64,000 nucleotides of DNA from the NCBI GenBank assembly GCA_963575745.1, contig CAUYUJ010014266.1, positions 1 through 64,000 on the forward strand. The letters are read 5' to 3'. The position numbers and the translations under genes are program-made. Shown here one piece after another: positions 42,289 through 52,840 of this stretch (within the stretch, counting starts at the first letter, position 1; each line of letters starts with the position of its first letter). The stretch comes from Prorocentrum cordatum. Its lineage: Eukaryota > Sar > Dinophyceae > Prorocentrales > Prorocentraceae. A model generated the notes under the pieces. The model made no database searches, had not been told where the DNA came from, and worked only from the letters and a program-made list of their open reading frames with translations.

Positions 42289-43709
42289 TCACAACGAACG
42301 TTCAGCAGCACGTGCTACGACAACACGTAATTGCTGGGCAAAGGCGTCGGTGTAATCTTCTGCTGACTTGCAGTCCTTACCACGTGCCTCAACATGATCA
42401 TGCGTGCCCTCACATCTGCGCTCGAGCCCCTCAACAACATCGTGCGACGTGGATGCAATCGTCCAGGGCTTTTTCATGAAGTTGCCCTTTCTGTTCCTCG
42501 AACCGTAGGCACACCCGTGCAAAGCCGTTTTGACAAAGTCTAACTCTTTCATGAAATATTTCACCTGGGGGCCCTCCAATAATTACACTGGGTAGGCCAC
42601 TCAGGACAAACAGAACCCCCCGCTTTGTGCACAGCACGGGCAATCTCACGGAAGTTCCAAAGCAAATATCTAAAGTCGGTCCTTATCCATTGAAGCCTAC
42701 GCAACGCTCTATGGTTTCCAGTGCGGAAATATTGGGCTTCATTCGCACATTGCCAGGGGGAATCACCCGTGCAGGGCATTGAGCCCCATAGAGCTATATG
42801 TTTTCCTTTGAACGTCTTGATATCATCCAAAGCCAGCTTTCTCCCTTTGTCGATTCTCATATCCTCCTTCTCCGTGCATCGTATCACCTTACAAGAATTA
42901 TCAATGAAATTCCTGGGGTTACCAATCCTGCTTTCAGGGCCACAACAATATTCTAATAAGAGTCGATCCCCGTTCCACTTGCTGGCAGGGGCGCATTCTT
43001 CCCGGATCCAGAATTCGGTCCAGCCGGTCCATCTACTGGGATGATAGTCGCCATCGCTGGAATCGCCATTCGAATTATGCTCAAACGGGCGATGATACTT
43101 TCCGTCTTCGTCACGCCAGCAGTCCGTACGGCCTATGGTAAAACCATGATGGAGGTTGATCGCGTAGGTACGACGCTGATCGGCTAATCTGTCTGGGCCA
43201 ACTGGGCAATCTGTATTCACGGGCGTAAGCGTGACAATTCTGGGGGTGACGTGCCAACGTCTTAGTCTCTTTCCGTGCTGAGTCCACTGATCCTTCTTGT
43301 TTTGAAAGTTAGCGGCAGCAGCAGGGGGAAGTTGAGGAAGAATAAGGTTGTAGCCAAGCGTGTCTTCTTCTTGCTCGGCTCGACCTGTCTCGGCTTGTGC
43401 TTGCAAATCACGTTCCATTCGTGACAGATCCGATGCGTCAGATTCGTTTTCACTCTCGGTCAGGTCAAACATCGCTCTCATTTCGATTTCCTCCTTCCAC
43501 CTAGGTTTGCCGGAGCTTCTCCTGGAACCTTCTCTAATCGTTGCAGGAGGCGTCGTGCCCGCTACCACGGCTTGGCCGGGTGCGTTTGCCACCGCGGCTT
43601 GGCCGGGGGCAGCAGCATTGGCAGCCGGGCGCTTGGCGCCACTTGGTGCCGCTGGGATATTCATTGGTTTTGGGGAATGTACAGCGGGTTTACCCTTTTT
43701 CTTACTCAT
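42289..43709 (-). CDS. Methyltransferase-like ORF downstream of RNase H
   Basis: ATG at 43707-43709 (MSKKKGKPAVH), 40 nt after the RNase H stop. After a Pro/Ala-rich and acidic N-terminus come LLLEYCCGPESRIG (residues 249-262, glycine-containing motif I-like), HIALWGSMPCTGDSPWQ (catalytic Pro-Cys-like, 305-320) and CPEWPTQCNYWR (368-379). A one-base shift in a C5 run near 42570 leads into VKYFMKELDFVKTALHGCAYG, KKPWTIASTS and RCEGTHDHVEARGKD. This set of motifs belongs to a dinoflagellate ORF family I know as widespread and retroelement-linked. The order motif I, PC, E-W-P resembles cytosine-5 methyltransferases. Activity is not demonstrated; it could be a degenerate SAM-binding protein. Confidence 0.6.
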
Positions 43710-43748
43710 CTTTTACTGGGCACAACAGCTCCTCTCCGCAAGGCCGAA

Positions 43749-44850
43749 CTAGGGCCTGAGCTGGGCTTGAGAATCCCCCCGGGCTTCAGGGGAAGGCCAT
43801 CGGAAAAACGTCGAATCTAAATAATCTTGGTACCGCTTGGCGGTCCAGAACTTGGGGGTCACTACGTTGACAAGATATAATACTTTGACCCAGGCCAATG
43901 GGTCTGTGAATCGCTTCGTTCCAATGTCGGCAGCTTCGTTCTGCGTCCGTTCGTACTGGAATTCCACTGTGCCCCGGGAAAACTGTTCGGAAACGGCGGC
44001 AGCGTCGATACGATGGCTTCGAGGAAGGTGCATAAGTTTCATGGACCCCCCCGCTTTGATGACCTTGTACACTGCCTGGTCATCTTCTAAGAAAAGGCAA
44101 CGTATTTCCGTCCAAGCAACATTTCCCAGAGCGGAAGAGCCGCAAGCAGCTTTCTTCGCAGGGCAAGGTCAGCAGCAACAATCTCCGCTTCAAGGGTGCC
44201 GTGGGAAACACACGTCTGTCGCTGAGACCCCATAGATTGAGCTGCTCTAGTGTGAAGGCCCCAAATCGCTTGATAACTGGCACTTGTGCTCCTGTGTGCG
44301 CGGATGTCACTGGCCAGATCCGCATCGGAGTATTGCTTCAACAAGACATCCTCCATACTATCCCCTACCCGCGAGGACATACGGTAATGGGAGGTAAACT
44401 TGATGTAGCAAATGAGGCGGAAAAGATCAATGTCTTGTTGCTCTGTCCATTTGGTAATGCGACTCGCTGTATGGCAAACGGCGCGGAGAAGGCCGCATCG
44501 GGCCATTCTCGCTCCGTATAGGATCTTCATCAAAACCTTAGCCGCAATGGGCTGGAGTACACCCGATTTGGTCGGTGGCTCCGGATCGTCGGGGCCGGCC
44601 GCCGCGGCCGCGAGGCCGTGCGCCACTACCTCTTGGTTAGGGGGCCCGACGTCAACGTTAATGTGCACAGCTGACGCGAGGGCCTCCTCCGCAGGTGGGC
44701 AAACTTCGCCTCGGGGCCTGCCTCGGTCGCCCTCGAGGTCGGCAAGTTCGGGGCCGAAAGGGGTGCCTGCAGCTGGATGCGTAGATGGGTCGGTATCTGC
44801 GAGCTGGGCACGCAGTGTTGGGTTCTCTAGGCTGGTATGGCTCAGGCGGC
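43749..44850 (-). CDS. RNase H domain of the copia polyprotein
   Basis: Two frames joined by a one-base deletion in a T run near 44090. The first reads KQYSDADLASDIRAHRSTSA, QTCVSHGTLEAEIVAADLAL and LPLWEMLLGRKYV. The second reads LEDDQAVYKVIKAGGS, LPRSHRIDAA and YERTQNEAADIGTKRFTDPL. These are the characteristic blocks of Ty1/copia RNase H, with the Asp of YSDAD, the Glu of TLEAE and the Asp of LEDDQA present. A stop TAG lies at 43749-43751. Upstream, a shift near 44840 connects it to RT. Confidence 0.85.
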
Positions 44851-45896
44851 TCGGCCGCTGAGTCACCCCCCGTTTCCTCCTCGGCACTCTCGTCTGGGAC
44901 GGGTGCGTTCTTCTTGACTTTGGGAGGCGGCGGGTCGAGTACCGTGGGCAACTCGCCTTGCCATTCGACAAGCTGCATGGAAAGCCGGTGTTCACATCTC
45001 AAGTAGCGTCCGACCGCGGTCGGAGGGTCAATCCCTATGCCCTTGGGGCAGTTGAGAGATGGGGACTGCAACAACTTCCATCCTTGAGCTAACTTGTCGG
45101 CAGGACCGGCCAATTTGAAATCGCCAACATAGATAATCAAAAAAAGTTTCAACTCAGGGTGAAAATAGCAGCTACGCCACGGGCTACATTTGATAAAACC
45201 TTTGGCCGTAGCATGTCCTTCACAATGCTGCTCCCCATGCCCCCCTGAATCAGGGTGTCCATACAAAGATAAAATCAACGGACATACGGGGTTGCGCATG
45301 TGTGACCAGGACTCAGGCCACTCGTCGCGGGGCAAGAACACCCACGTCAGGGCGCCCACCAGCTTGAATTAAGTATAGGCCTGACGGGCGTCTGCTTGTT
45401 CAATGCTATGACCTTCAGAGAGCCCGTAGGTGTCGGCTGCTTTGCTAGCCTGCATGGTAGCAGGGCTGCTAGAAAGTTCCTGAAACAAGGCCACATCTTT
45501 ATTCTGATCTCTCACACTGGAGCCGTCGAAGACGACCCGGCCCTTGCATTTGCGATCTTTATGTCCTAGCGGCAGCTCGGAATTCGTTTCAACAAGGATT
45601 GCGAACAGGCGACCAAAGTGGGCAGTCTTTCCCTTGAGTGCTGCAACAACTTCGTCGTACTCTTTGACGCCGTTTTCATCCCATCTGCCTATTTCTCGCA
45701 ATCGATCCCGTTCTTTCCGCAAGGCGGCCTTGGCATCTTGATTGGCCTGGGCTTCGACTTTGGAAACAGATCGTGCGACGGCAGCATCAATCCTAGTCTG
45801 TCGCCATTCATTGGGAAGTTGGAAGAGCTCTTCTACAACTGAGATGAGATCAGCGAAAGGATTGCACAGGTAATCTAAGTCAAATATTTCCTTTTC
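44840..45896 (-). CDS. Reverse transcriptase domain of the copia polyprotein
   Basis: Runs in the same frame as integrase after TGA 45897-45899. It holds VKEYDEVVAALKGKTAHFG, CKGRVVFDGSSVRDQNKD and the motif-A block QADARQAYT. There follow a TAA (45369-45371), FKLVGALTWVFLPRDEWP, SLYGHPDSGG, SCYFHPELKLFLIIYVGDF and KLAGPADKLAQGWKLL. The YVDD catalytic box reads YVGD, so the first Asp of the pair is lost (GGC in place of GAC). The remainder (VGRYLRCEH onward) and a Pro/Glu-rich linker follow before RNase H. A copia RT without this Asp should be inactive. Confidence 0.88.
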
Positions 45897-48296
45897 TCAA
45901 TGACCTGGCAATGGGGCCGAGCTGTCCTGCAGCGGCGTCCGAGGCACGCAACGCCGCAATGCGGCGGCCGCCGGACTCGAGGTCTGGCTTGCCTGCCCTG
46001 TCATCTCAGACTCAACGTCGGATAACGGATCCTTGCCGACTTGACCGGAAGGGTCGCCATCGCGCGCAATGGCACCGCCGTGCCAGGTTTGTTTCCACCA
46101 GACGTCTTCGTCATCCGAAAAACATTCATCCTCTCCCGAGTCCTCCTCAGCGGAGGAGTCGGTGGCTACAGCTGCGGCTTGGCCGCCCCGTGCGGCTTGC
46201 CTCCGAAATCGCTCAACTACCCATGGAGCGTCTCTCCTTGCCCTGGGATGTGCCGCGAGGTAAGCAGCATCCTTTTCGGAAAGTGGAGGCGCCGCGGCTG
46301 GCTTGGCCACAGCGGGCTCGGATGGAGGTCCTGAGTCTTCCACGTCTAAGCCTATGTCGCGCACGAAGGCAAGACAAGGGCCGGGGTCCTCAATGCCAAA
46401 GAAACCTCTCTTTTCGGCTTTGTATTGTTCAACAGCCGCTCGGCGTTGGGACTGGTTCATATTAAACCAACGACCAGGGTGAATGCCAGGGTTGGTGGAT
46501 TCAGGCAGCTTTTTGAACCATTGGGCGCCGCATTTTGGATCCGGGCCTGTTACCCGCGCTCGAGTCACGGGAACGTAGTCGGGGTCATAATAAAGTACAA
46601 CTCGAATGCTGCATGTTTTGCGACGACCTCTCAATGGGACCTTCTTGGTCAGCTCGTCGTTCGTGAGGCCAACATCTATACGGCGGTCTTCATCGCATTC
46701 CATCGTGTCGAGGTTTTGAGTCGTGCGCGCGAGGACCTGTCCTTCCCCAGGGATCCTTTCACGCGGCTTGGCCGCCGAAAAGTTAGACTGGCGACCAAAA
46801 CGGTGCTCAATCTGCGCGAGACCTAACTTCTGATCTTGATTTTCATCGGGGCGAGAGTCTCGCCGTGGGTCCCGGCCGCCAACTACCACAAGCTCGCCAT
46901 CCACGCACAGGCCCCCCGGACCGTCATCATCATCGGATTCGGCCTCGGAGTCTCGTGGTGGTGCGCCCTCGCCTCCTCGGGGAGGCGGTGGCATAACCGC
47001 GGCGGGGTCTTCTGCGCAAAACGGATGGACCGATTGCGCGCCCGCTCCTTGCCCCGAGCCGTCTGGGACGGCCGCGGCTTCGCCAGCGGGGGGGGTCGTA
47101 ACGGAGCGCACTTCAGTCATCGCCTTCTCATGCGCTTTCCTCATGGGAAATTGTGGCGCTTGGTCATCAGCAGTGCCATCTAGGATGTTGCTGTAAACTT
47201 GATCGGATTTCTCAATGGTGGGTCGTTTGCCTTCGGGCGTTCGCCCCGACTCCATGTTAAGTCCGTCGAGCTGTCGGAGCGGCACTACATAACTCTCCGG
47301 CCCAACCACGCCCCCCGCTTTGTGGACGCGCCCGAGGTGCAGCCCAGGAATCATCGTGCCACCAGTCTTGGCGGCTCGAAACCTTGATTCTGGCGGAAGC
47401 AAAAAGCGCGCAAGGGGCCCGAAGGGAAGCAGCGGCGCCTCAAACGAATGTCCAAAGCGACGCTCCCAACTAGACTGCCCCTCTTCAGGGGTCCTGGCGT
47501 TGTAGCAGAGACAAAAGTCTCTAACGGCATACGTCCAGTATGGCGGCGGCAGACCGGTCTGCATCAGAAGGGCCCTGGTCCCCATCTGCACCACAACGTT
47601 CGCACGCTCAGCAACAGCGCTTTGTTTCTTGTTTCCTGGGATGGTAAGATCGTGGGCAAGTTTGAGCTCGCAACATGCCCTGGCGAGCTCTCGCGCACCA
47701 TCTGTGTAGCAATATTATAACTTCTCTCCCGGGGCTTTAAGGTTTACTAGAAAGTTACAAATGTGAACCGCAGACTTGTCGTGGACACCCTGAGCGACGA
47801 AGACACCAGCAGCTCGGTCGCGAAAAGTCACACACGCGGTCTCATCGTGGAGCCCCCGCGAGAGGTCATCCATCGCAAACCAATGATCCATAGTCGTCAG
47901 ATGCCCAAAAGAAGTGGGGTTTGCGCACGGGCGGGGAACCTTCAGCCCTTTGTTGCGCGCTTTGCGCTGCTGTCGTCTTAAAGCTTTGGCCCAATTGCAA
48001 ATAAAACAATATGGGTTCTTGGGAGTATGAGTCGGAAGATGTGCGAGGGAGGCTGCGATCGTCCTGAGTCGCTCGGCAAGGGAACACGACACCTCAACCT
48101 CTGCATCGTCTGGGTATTTTTCTGGTGGCGCGTCGATGTCGACTAGGTCGACACCATCAGCGTCTCCGGCATCACCCGCCTCGGGCCCGGGGGCCGCGTC
48201 GCACGCATCGGAGTCCATCCCATGATCCATGTCGCAAGGGAGGCATCCTGAGACCCCGTGCCAACAAGGGCTCTGATATGCGGCAGCGCAGGCCAC
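45897..48296 (-). CDS. Integrase region of the copia polyprotein
   Basis: HHCC zinc motif AHLPTHTPKNPYCFIC is followed by the core, with the first Asp in TTMDHWFAMDD. A single TAA at 47715-47717 follows EKL, and the same frame continues YCYTDGARELARACC (second Asp) and NKKQSAVAERANVVVQMG (Glu of AER). The C-terminal part has GLPPPYWTYAVRDFCLCYNA, ERRFGHSF and LLPFGPLARFLLP. It then runs into a long acidic, Pro-rich linker up to TGA 45897-45899. The catalytic D, D and E are all present; only the nonsense codon breaks the domain. Confidence 0.88.
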
Positions 48297-48422
48297 AGCT
48301 TGGCCGGGCTGAACGTCGGCGCCACCAACGGCTTGACCGTGGCAGGGCGAAGTCGAGAGACGATCGGAGGCAGCGGTGCCGGTAGGTGCCCGAGTCCAAC
48401 CGCATTCGCTAGCCTTGCGAGG

Positions 48423-49560
48423 CTAATAGTAGAAATAAGTGATGGTATCCACAGAGTCTAACGAAGACAAGAAAACGGGCGCGGGCTCAGCGGGCCGTCC
48501 GTCAACATAGCTGCGGGCGCCAATCAGCTCATGTGTATGCAACTCTATGGTTACGCGAGTCTGAACGGCATGGGGCGGAGGTCCCCCCGCCGATTCCACA
48601 TCGCCCAGACATGCCTTGGCGCCTGGCGTCGCGCAACACCATCGCTCGGTGTTTTCAACCTCCCCAGCGGCAACCGCACACATCCACCGACCCAGCGCCT
48701 CCTTGCCTGAAAGGGTCAAGTACGGGATCTTGCCCTCAACGATCAGGTCCACTCTTTGACCGTTGGGCAACAAAAGGTAGGGCCTTCGGCCTGCTGGCCA
48801 GAAGAAGCTAAAGCCGTGATCCATGCACCGCTCGCCTTCCGGGATCACGCACGGAGTGTCCGGCATGACCAATGCGTCGAAACTACCACCCTGAAATTTG
48901 GGACATGCGATGCGAACTGAACCGAGGGCTTTTGATTCACCTCCAGCAGTATTCAGAGTGATCGATTGCGGAAACCTTCGGATCAATATCATTGCACCTG
49001 CGCTCTTGATATATCTTTCCGCTATGCGGTTATACCCACACCCCGTGTCGATGATAAAGCTCAGCGCTCCGAGGTACGCAGCATCTTTGTCTGTGCATCC
49101 CGCCGCGGCTGTGCCGTGTGGGCCCTCTTTCCCCTCCTCGGTCCTCAACCAGGGGTGCCAGACGTCATCTTGTGACGCCTTGATTAAGGCCTCCGCCGCA
49201 GATGCCCACCATCGGGTGGCCAACTGCCGGCGCACTTCGTCTGGGAACCTCCACCTGTCTGCAGCACTTCAGGGCAACTCTTTTAGGTCGTGGCGACGCG
49301 CCTTCCTACAAGTGATGGTGGGCCCCACAGTTGAGGGGTCAAATCGGACGCGGAAATTGCACCGACCCTGTGTCTGAGATCGAATGCAACTCTTGCTGGG
49401 GGGCTCGCTCCAATACAGCTTGATAGCGCCCCGAGAAAGAGGTTGCAGGAAATTGGCAAGAATAATTACGAGGCTCTCAACTTGCTCCCTGCGGTCTTGG
49501 AGGGTCTCCACTGGAAGAATTGTTATCAACTCTCGCGCATGTGTTTCTAAAGGCCTGTGG
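48423..49560 (-). CDS. Aspartic protease region of the copia polyprotein
   Basis: Begins after a frameshift near 49540 with THARELITILPVETLQDRR, crosses TGA 49269-49271, and continues in frame with DAAYLGALSFIIDTGCGYNR. The DTGCG occupies the place of the retropepsin D-T-G active site, and ITLNTAGGESKALGSVRI and LPNGQRVDLIVEGKIPYLTL follow as in dinoflagellate copia proteases. It ends at TAG 48423-48425, after which the frame stays open into the integrase N-terminus. Confidence 0.8.
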
Positions 49561-49797
49561 AAAATGAGGGCTGGCCTGCTTCTGCCCTGGGACGCCCCGA
49601 ACTAGCGGAGATGGGCACGCGAACGCGCCCGGGCTGACTGGGTCAGTGGACACACTCTCGCCCCCCCGCAATCGGCTTGGCCGACGCGGGCGCCGCCGCC
49701 TCCGTCTCGCGAGGAAGACGATAAATAACACCCAGAACAAAATTACTCCAATCAGTCCGTCTGCACTGGCGGCGTGGCCGCCAGCGCAGAGCCAGCG

Positions 49798-51335
49798 TCA
49801 CGGATGGTTGGGCGTGGTCTTGGCGGACCAACAGTCCTTCCCACGCGCGCACTGCCCCTTTTCCTTGCAAGAGCGGCAATACTGATCTTTGCTCTTGCTC
49901 TTGCCTTTGCCTTCGCCTTTGCTTTTGTCTCCATCGCTCCTGCGTCGCTCTGAGCTCGTGCTGGCGACCCTCGGGGCGCCGCCTCCGGAGGATGAAGTGA
50001 CATTGGCGGCAGCGGCATTGGCTTGTTTGATTGTGCGCTCGTATCCCAGAGGCTTCCCAGTTTTGAGCTTGGCCTCGTCATATTTGTCACGCCTGAGCTT
50101 TTCTTCTGCGGTCAGGGCTCTGCGTTGCTTGTAGCAAACGTCCTGGGCTCCACGGCAGTTCCTAGGGTCACGTGAGAAAGGGTAGCACGGTAAATCGCTC
50201 TGGCTCTCGCGCGAACGTTCGGATTGGCTCCTGGTCCGCTGCTGCTTGCCCTTTCCACGGCCGCCTGCCGGGGTCTGAGATCGGCCCCCCGTCTTTCGAC
50301 CACCGCCCTTCGGTTTCTCAGACCGCCCTCGAGGACGTGAGTTCTGAGCTGGGGCAGCGTTCGGGTTTGCCCCCGCAGCCGGCTGGGCCGGAGCGGCAGC
50401 TTTGGGCTTCTTGTAATTAAACGGACAACCCTGACCCGCACGCGGGCAGGTCTGTCCCTCACGGATGATTTTGCACGTTGTTTCGCCCTTTGTCGCTCCA
50501 CTCTTCATGACGTCGGTGGATTTCCCGAGACGCGCTGCTACCTCGGCCGCAGCGGCGTTGCCGGTGAGGCCTCGGCGGTTCTCGTTGTCGTTGCCGCCAC
50601 CGCCGCCCAAGCGCTGCTGAGGAGCACGTTGGTTCAAAGTACCCCCATGCAGATCGATGTTCCATTCTTCTTTCTCACGCAACATCATCATTTCAATCTG
50701 AGCTATGAGCCATTCGTAAGTTCGCATGCCCGTCCCTGGCTTGTCTGAAGACAGATCATAAAACTTGCAAATCATGCTCAACTTCCTCGGCTTCCTGCAT
50801 TGCTCAAGGAAGTAGGCATGGATCGAAGCTCGCATCTCGTCGGACGGAGGTCGTACGCCGTCAAGCTGCTGATACACGTCTGTCCATCCGTTATAGAAAT
50901 GGTACAGATCAGCGTCAGGGCGATTGGGATCAACAACGACCTTGAAGATATCACGCGAAATACGATGCTGACCCAGCTCCGATCTAACTGAACACCAATA
51001 GCATATGGCCCGTACCATTTCGCGCCCTGTCAGAAGTCTCTTTTCGGTCTGGGCAGCGAACTCCATACGCTGAATCTGGCGGAGGAAGTGATTGTGATGA
51101 ACGGAAAGGTTGCGATTTCTGCGCATTTTCGTAAACTTCTCAATCAAGTTAGTGGCAATCATGATGTCAGGACGCCGGAAGCGGCCCGGGTTTCGAAGTT
51201 GTTATTTGGGCACGGTGGGGCCCATGGCTTCCATGATCCAAAACTGTGCCTCCTGGATCTCAGGGGACGATCCAGCCACAGCACGAATGGCATGCATCTG
51301 CCACTCCCGCATGTTTGTAACATCGGGAATGTCCA
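49798..51335 (-). CDS. Gag of the copia polyprotein
   Basis: Frame enters after the 26-bp tandem duplication (51335-51386) with MDIPDVTNMREWQMHAIRAV, crosses TAA 51202-51204 after PTVPK, and continues QLRNPGRFRRPDIM, then NRNLSVHHNHFLRQIQRMEF, CYWCSVRSELGQHRISRDIF and KLSMICKFYDLSSDK. The C-terminal part holds three Cys-rich knuckles: CKIIREGQTCPRAGQGC, CYPFSRDPRNCRGAQDVC and CRSCKEKGQCARGKDC. The C-P-R-G/C-P-F type is typical of dinoflagellate copia gag. After TGA 49798-49800 the same frame reads a hydrophobic GVILFWVLFIVFLA followed by Arg, a possible membrane segment. Confidence 0.75.
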
Positions 51336-51386
51336 TTAGGTCAACCTTTTGATTGTTGTCATTAGGTCAACCTTTTGATTGTTGTC
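51335..51386 (+). repeat. 26-bp tandem duplication within gag
   Basis: 51335-51360 and 51361-51386 are identical (ATTAGGTCAACCTTTTGATT...). Twenty-six bases is one short of nine codons, so the duplication changes the reading frame at the gag boundary. Confidence 0.95.
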
Positions 51387-52840
51387 AACCTGTCTCCATT
51401 GGTCCAGTGGGGTACTCTCGTCAGGACCGCCTGGGCCACTGGGCCCACCTGGGCCCCGGGGTCCGCCAGGACCGCCTCCACCGCCTGGGAATCCAGGACT
51501 CCCCGGACCCCCTTGAGGCGGCTTCCCTGGCTGGTCTTGGGCGGCATGGGCGACTGCGTACAAGAAGTCGGTACTTGGAGCGGTACTCTGATCGTCCTCA
51601 TCATTGTTCTGCCCTGCACCGCCAGCCGGCGTGGCCGCTGACGCGCTACCGTTACCCCTACCCGGCGGTTGGGCCGCTGGTGGCCTCGCTGGTCCCGCCT
51701 GGGTGAAAGGTTGATGGTTAATAAGGGTCATGTCGTCAACGGCGCCGTGCATCTCGGTGTTGAAAAGTACACTATTACCCGAGATGCCGGGCTTGGCCGG
51801 ACCTTCGGTGGCAGGGCCGGGGACAATGAAATGAGGTTTTAAAGCTGGCCTAGCTGTCGTTTCCTGCGAAAGCTGGGGCATATCGAACCGATGAAGCTTG
51901 GGCATGTTATCCAAAGATTTTTAGATCAACTGGAAGGATTCCATACCCATGGTCTTCGCCATCTCTTCTGCCCTTTCTTCCAAGGCCGCCTCTCGGTCAG
52001 CTGCCTGCGATCGAGACCGCATACGTTGGTCTTTCTCTCTCAAGGATTATGCGATGGCAGCTTTGAGCTCCGTCGCCTCTTTCTCCGATGCGGCTGCGCG
52101 TGCCAACGCTTCTTCTTTTTCACGAATGTTGGCGGCTGCCTTTTCTGAGCTCAATCGAAGCTGTTCCTCAGCTTGCTCCTTCAATCTTTGCACGTTGCAC
52201 TTGTCAGCGTGAATGTCATCAAGGAGTTTTTGCTGTTGGGTCAGAAGGTTGGGGTCAGCGCTATCTCGCTTCCATTGCTCATCCCACGCTGCCTGTTCTA
52301 CTGGCAAGCTCTTCTGTTGGTCACACGCGACGCAACGCTTCGTGCTCATATCAAAGCAATCTGCGCAAACGGGTGATCCGCAAGTGGCGCATAAGCCAGC
52401 CTTCGGTTTAGAACATACTGAACGGCTTTCTGTAGGATCCCCTCGCACGGGCTGAGGCTGCCGGGCAGCCCTCACCCGTGGCAACGGCGGCATCCCGCCT
52501 GCTGGAGGCGCCGAGCTAGGCCGGGCCTGCGACGACGTAGCACCGGACGGCTGGGCCGCCGGTGAGGGTCGTCTGCTCGTCCCTGCCGGCTTGGCCGGTG
52601 GGCACGCTCCGTCGCCTGATTGTATTTGGCGAAGCGATGCCCTAGCTTGCTCATGCTTCTTGAGCTCGTCTTGATATTGTCTGTTCTGATCAGCCGCTTT
52701 CACAGCGGCGTGCTCAGCAGCCTGAACGCGTAGCTCGCCCTGCCTTTTGGCCTCCTGAGCACGCGCCTGAGCTTGGTCCCAGGCTTCTGAAACACGCTTC
52801 GAGTGGCTCTCGATTTGCTCCCTTGTCTGCAAGATCTTTC
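51336..52840 (-). CDS. Coiled-coil and linker region upstream of gag
   Basis: Continues the N-terminal coiled coil after a one-base shift near 52840 (SERKILQTREQIESHSKRV). A Pro/Ala linker and a B-box-like zinc cluster follow (LCATCGSPVCADCFDMSTK, RCVACDQQ), then a second heptad-rich helix. In-frame TAA codons at 52047-52049 and 51921-51923 interrupt it, yet SLREKDQRMRSRSQAADREA and KSLDNMPKLHRFDMPQL follow in the same frame. The tail is Pro/Gly-rich (collagen-like GPGGPRGPGGPSGPGG) up to the 26-bp duplication. Confidence 0.65.

Noticed and set aside
51400-51560. Collagen-like gene in GPGGPRGPGGPSGPGG
   Set aside because: It is a short Gly/Pro linker inside the element reading frame, not a separate gene.
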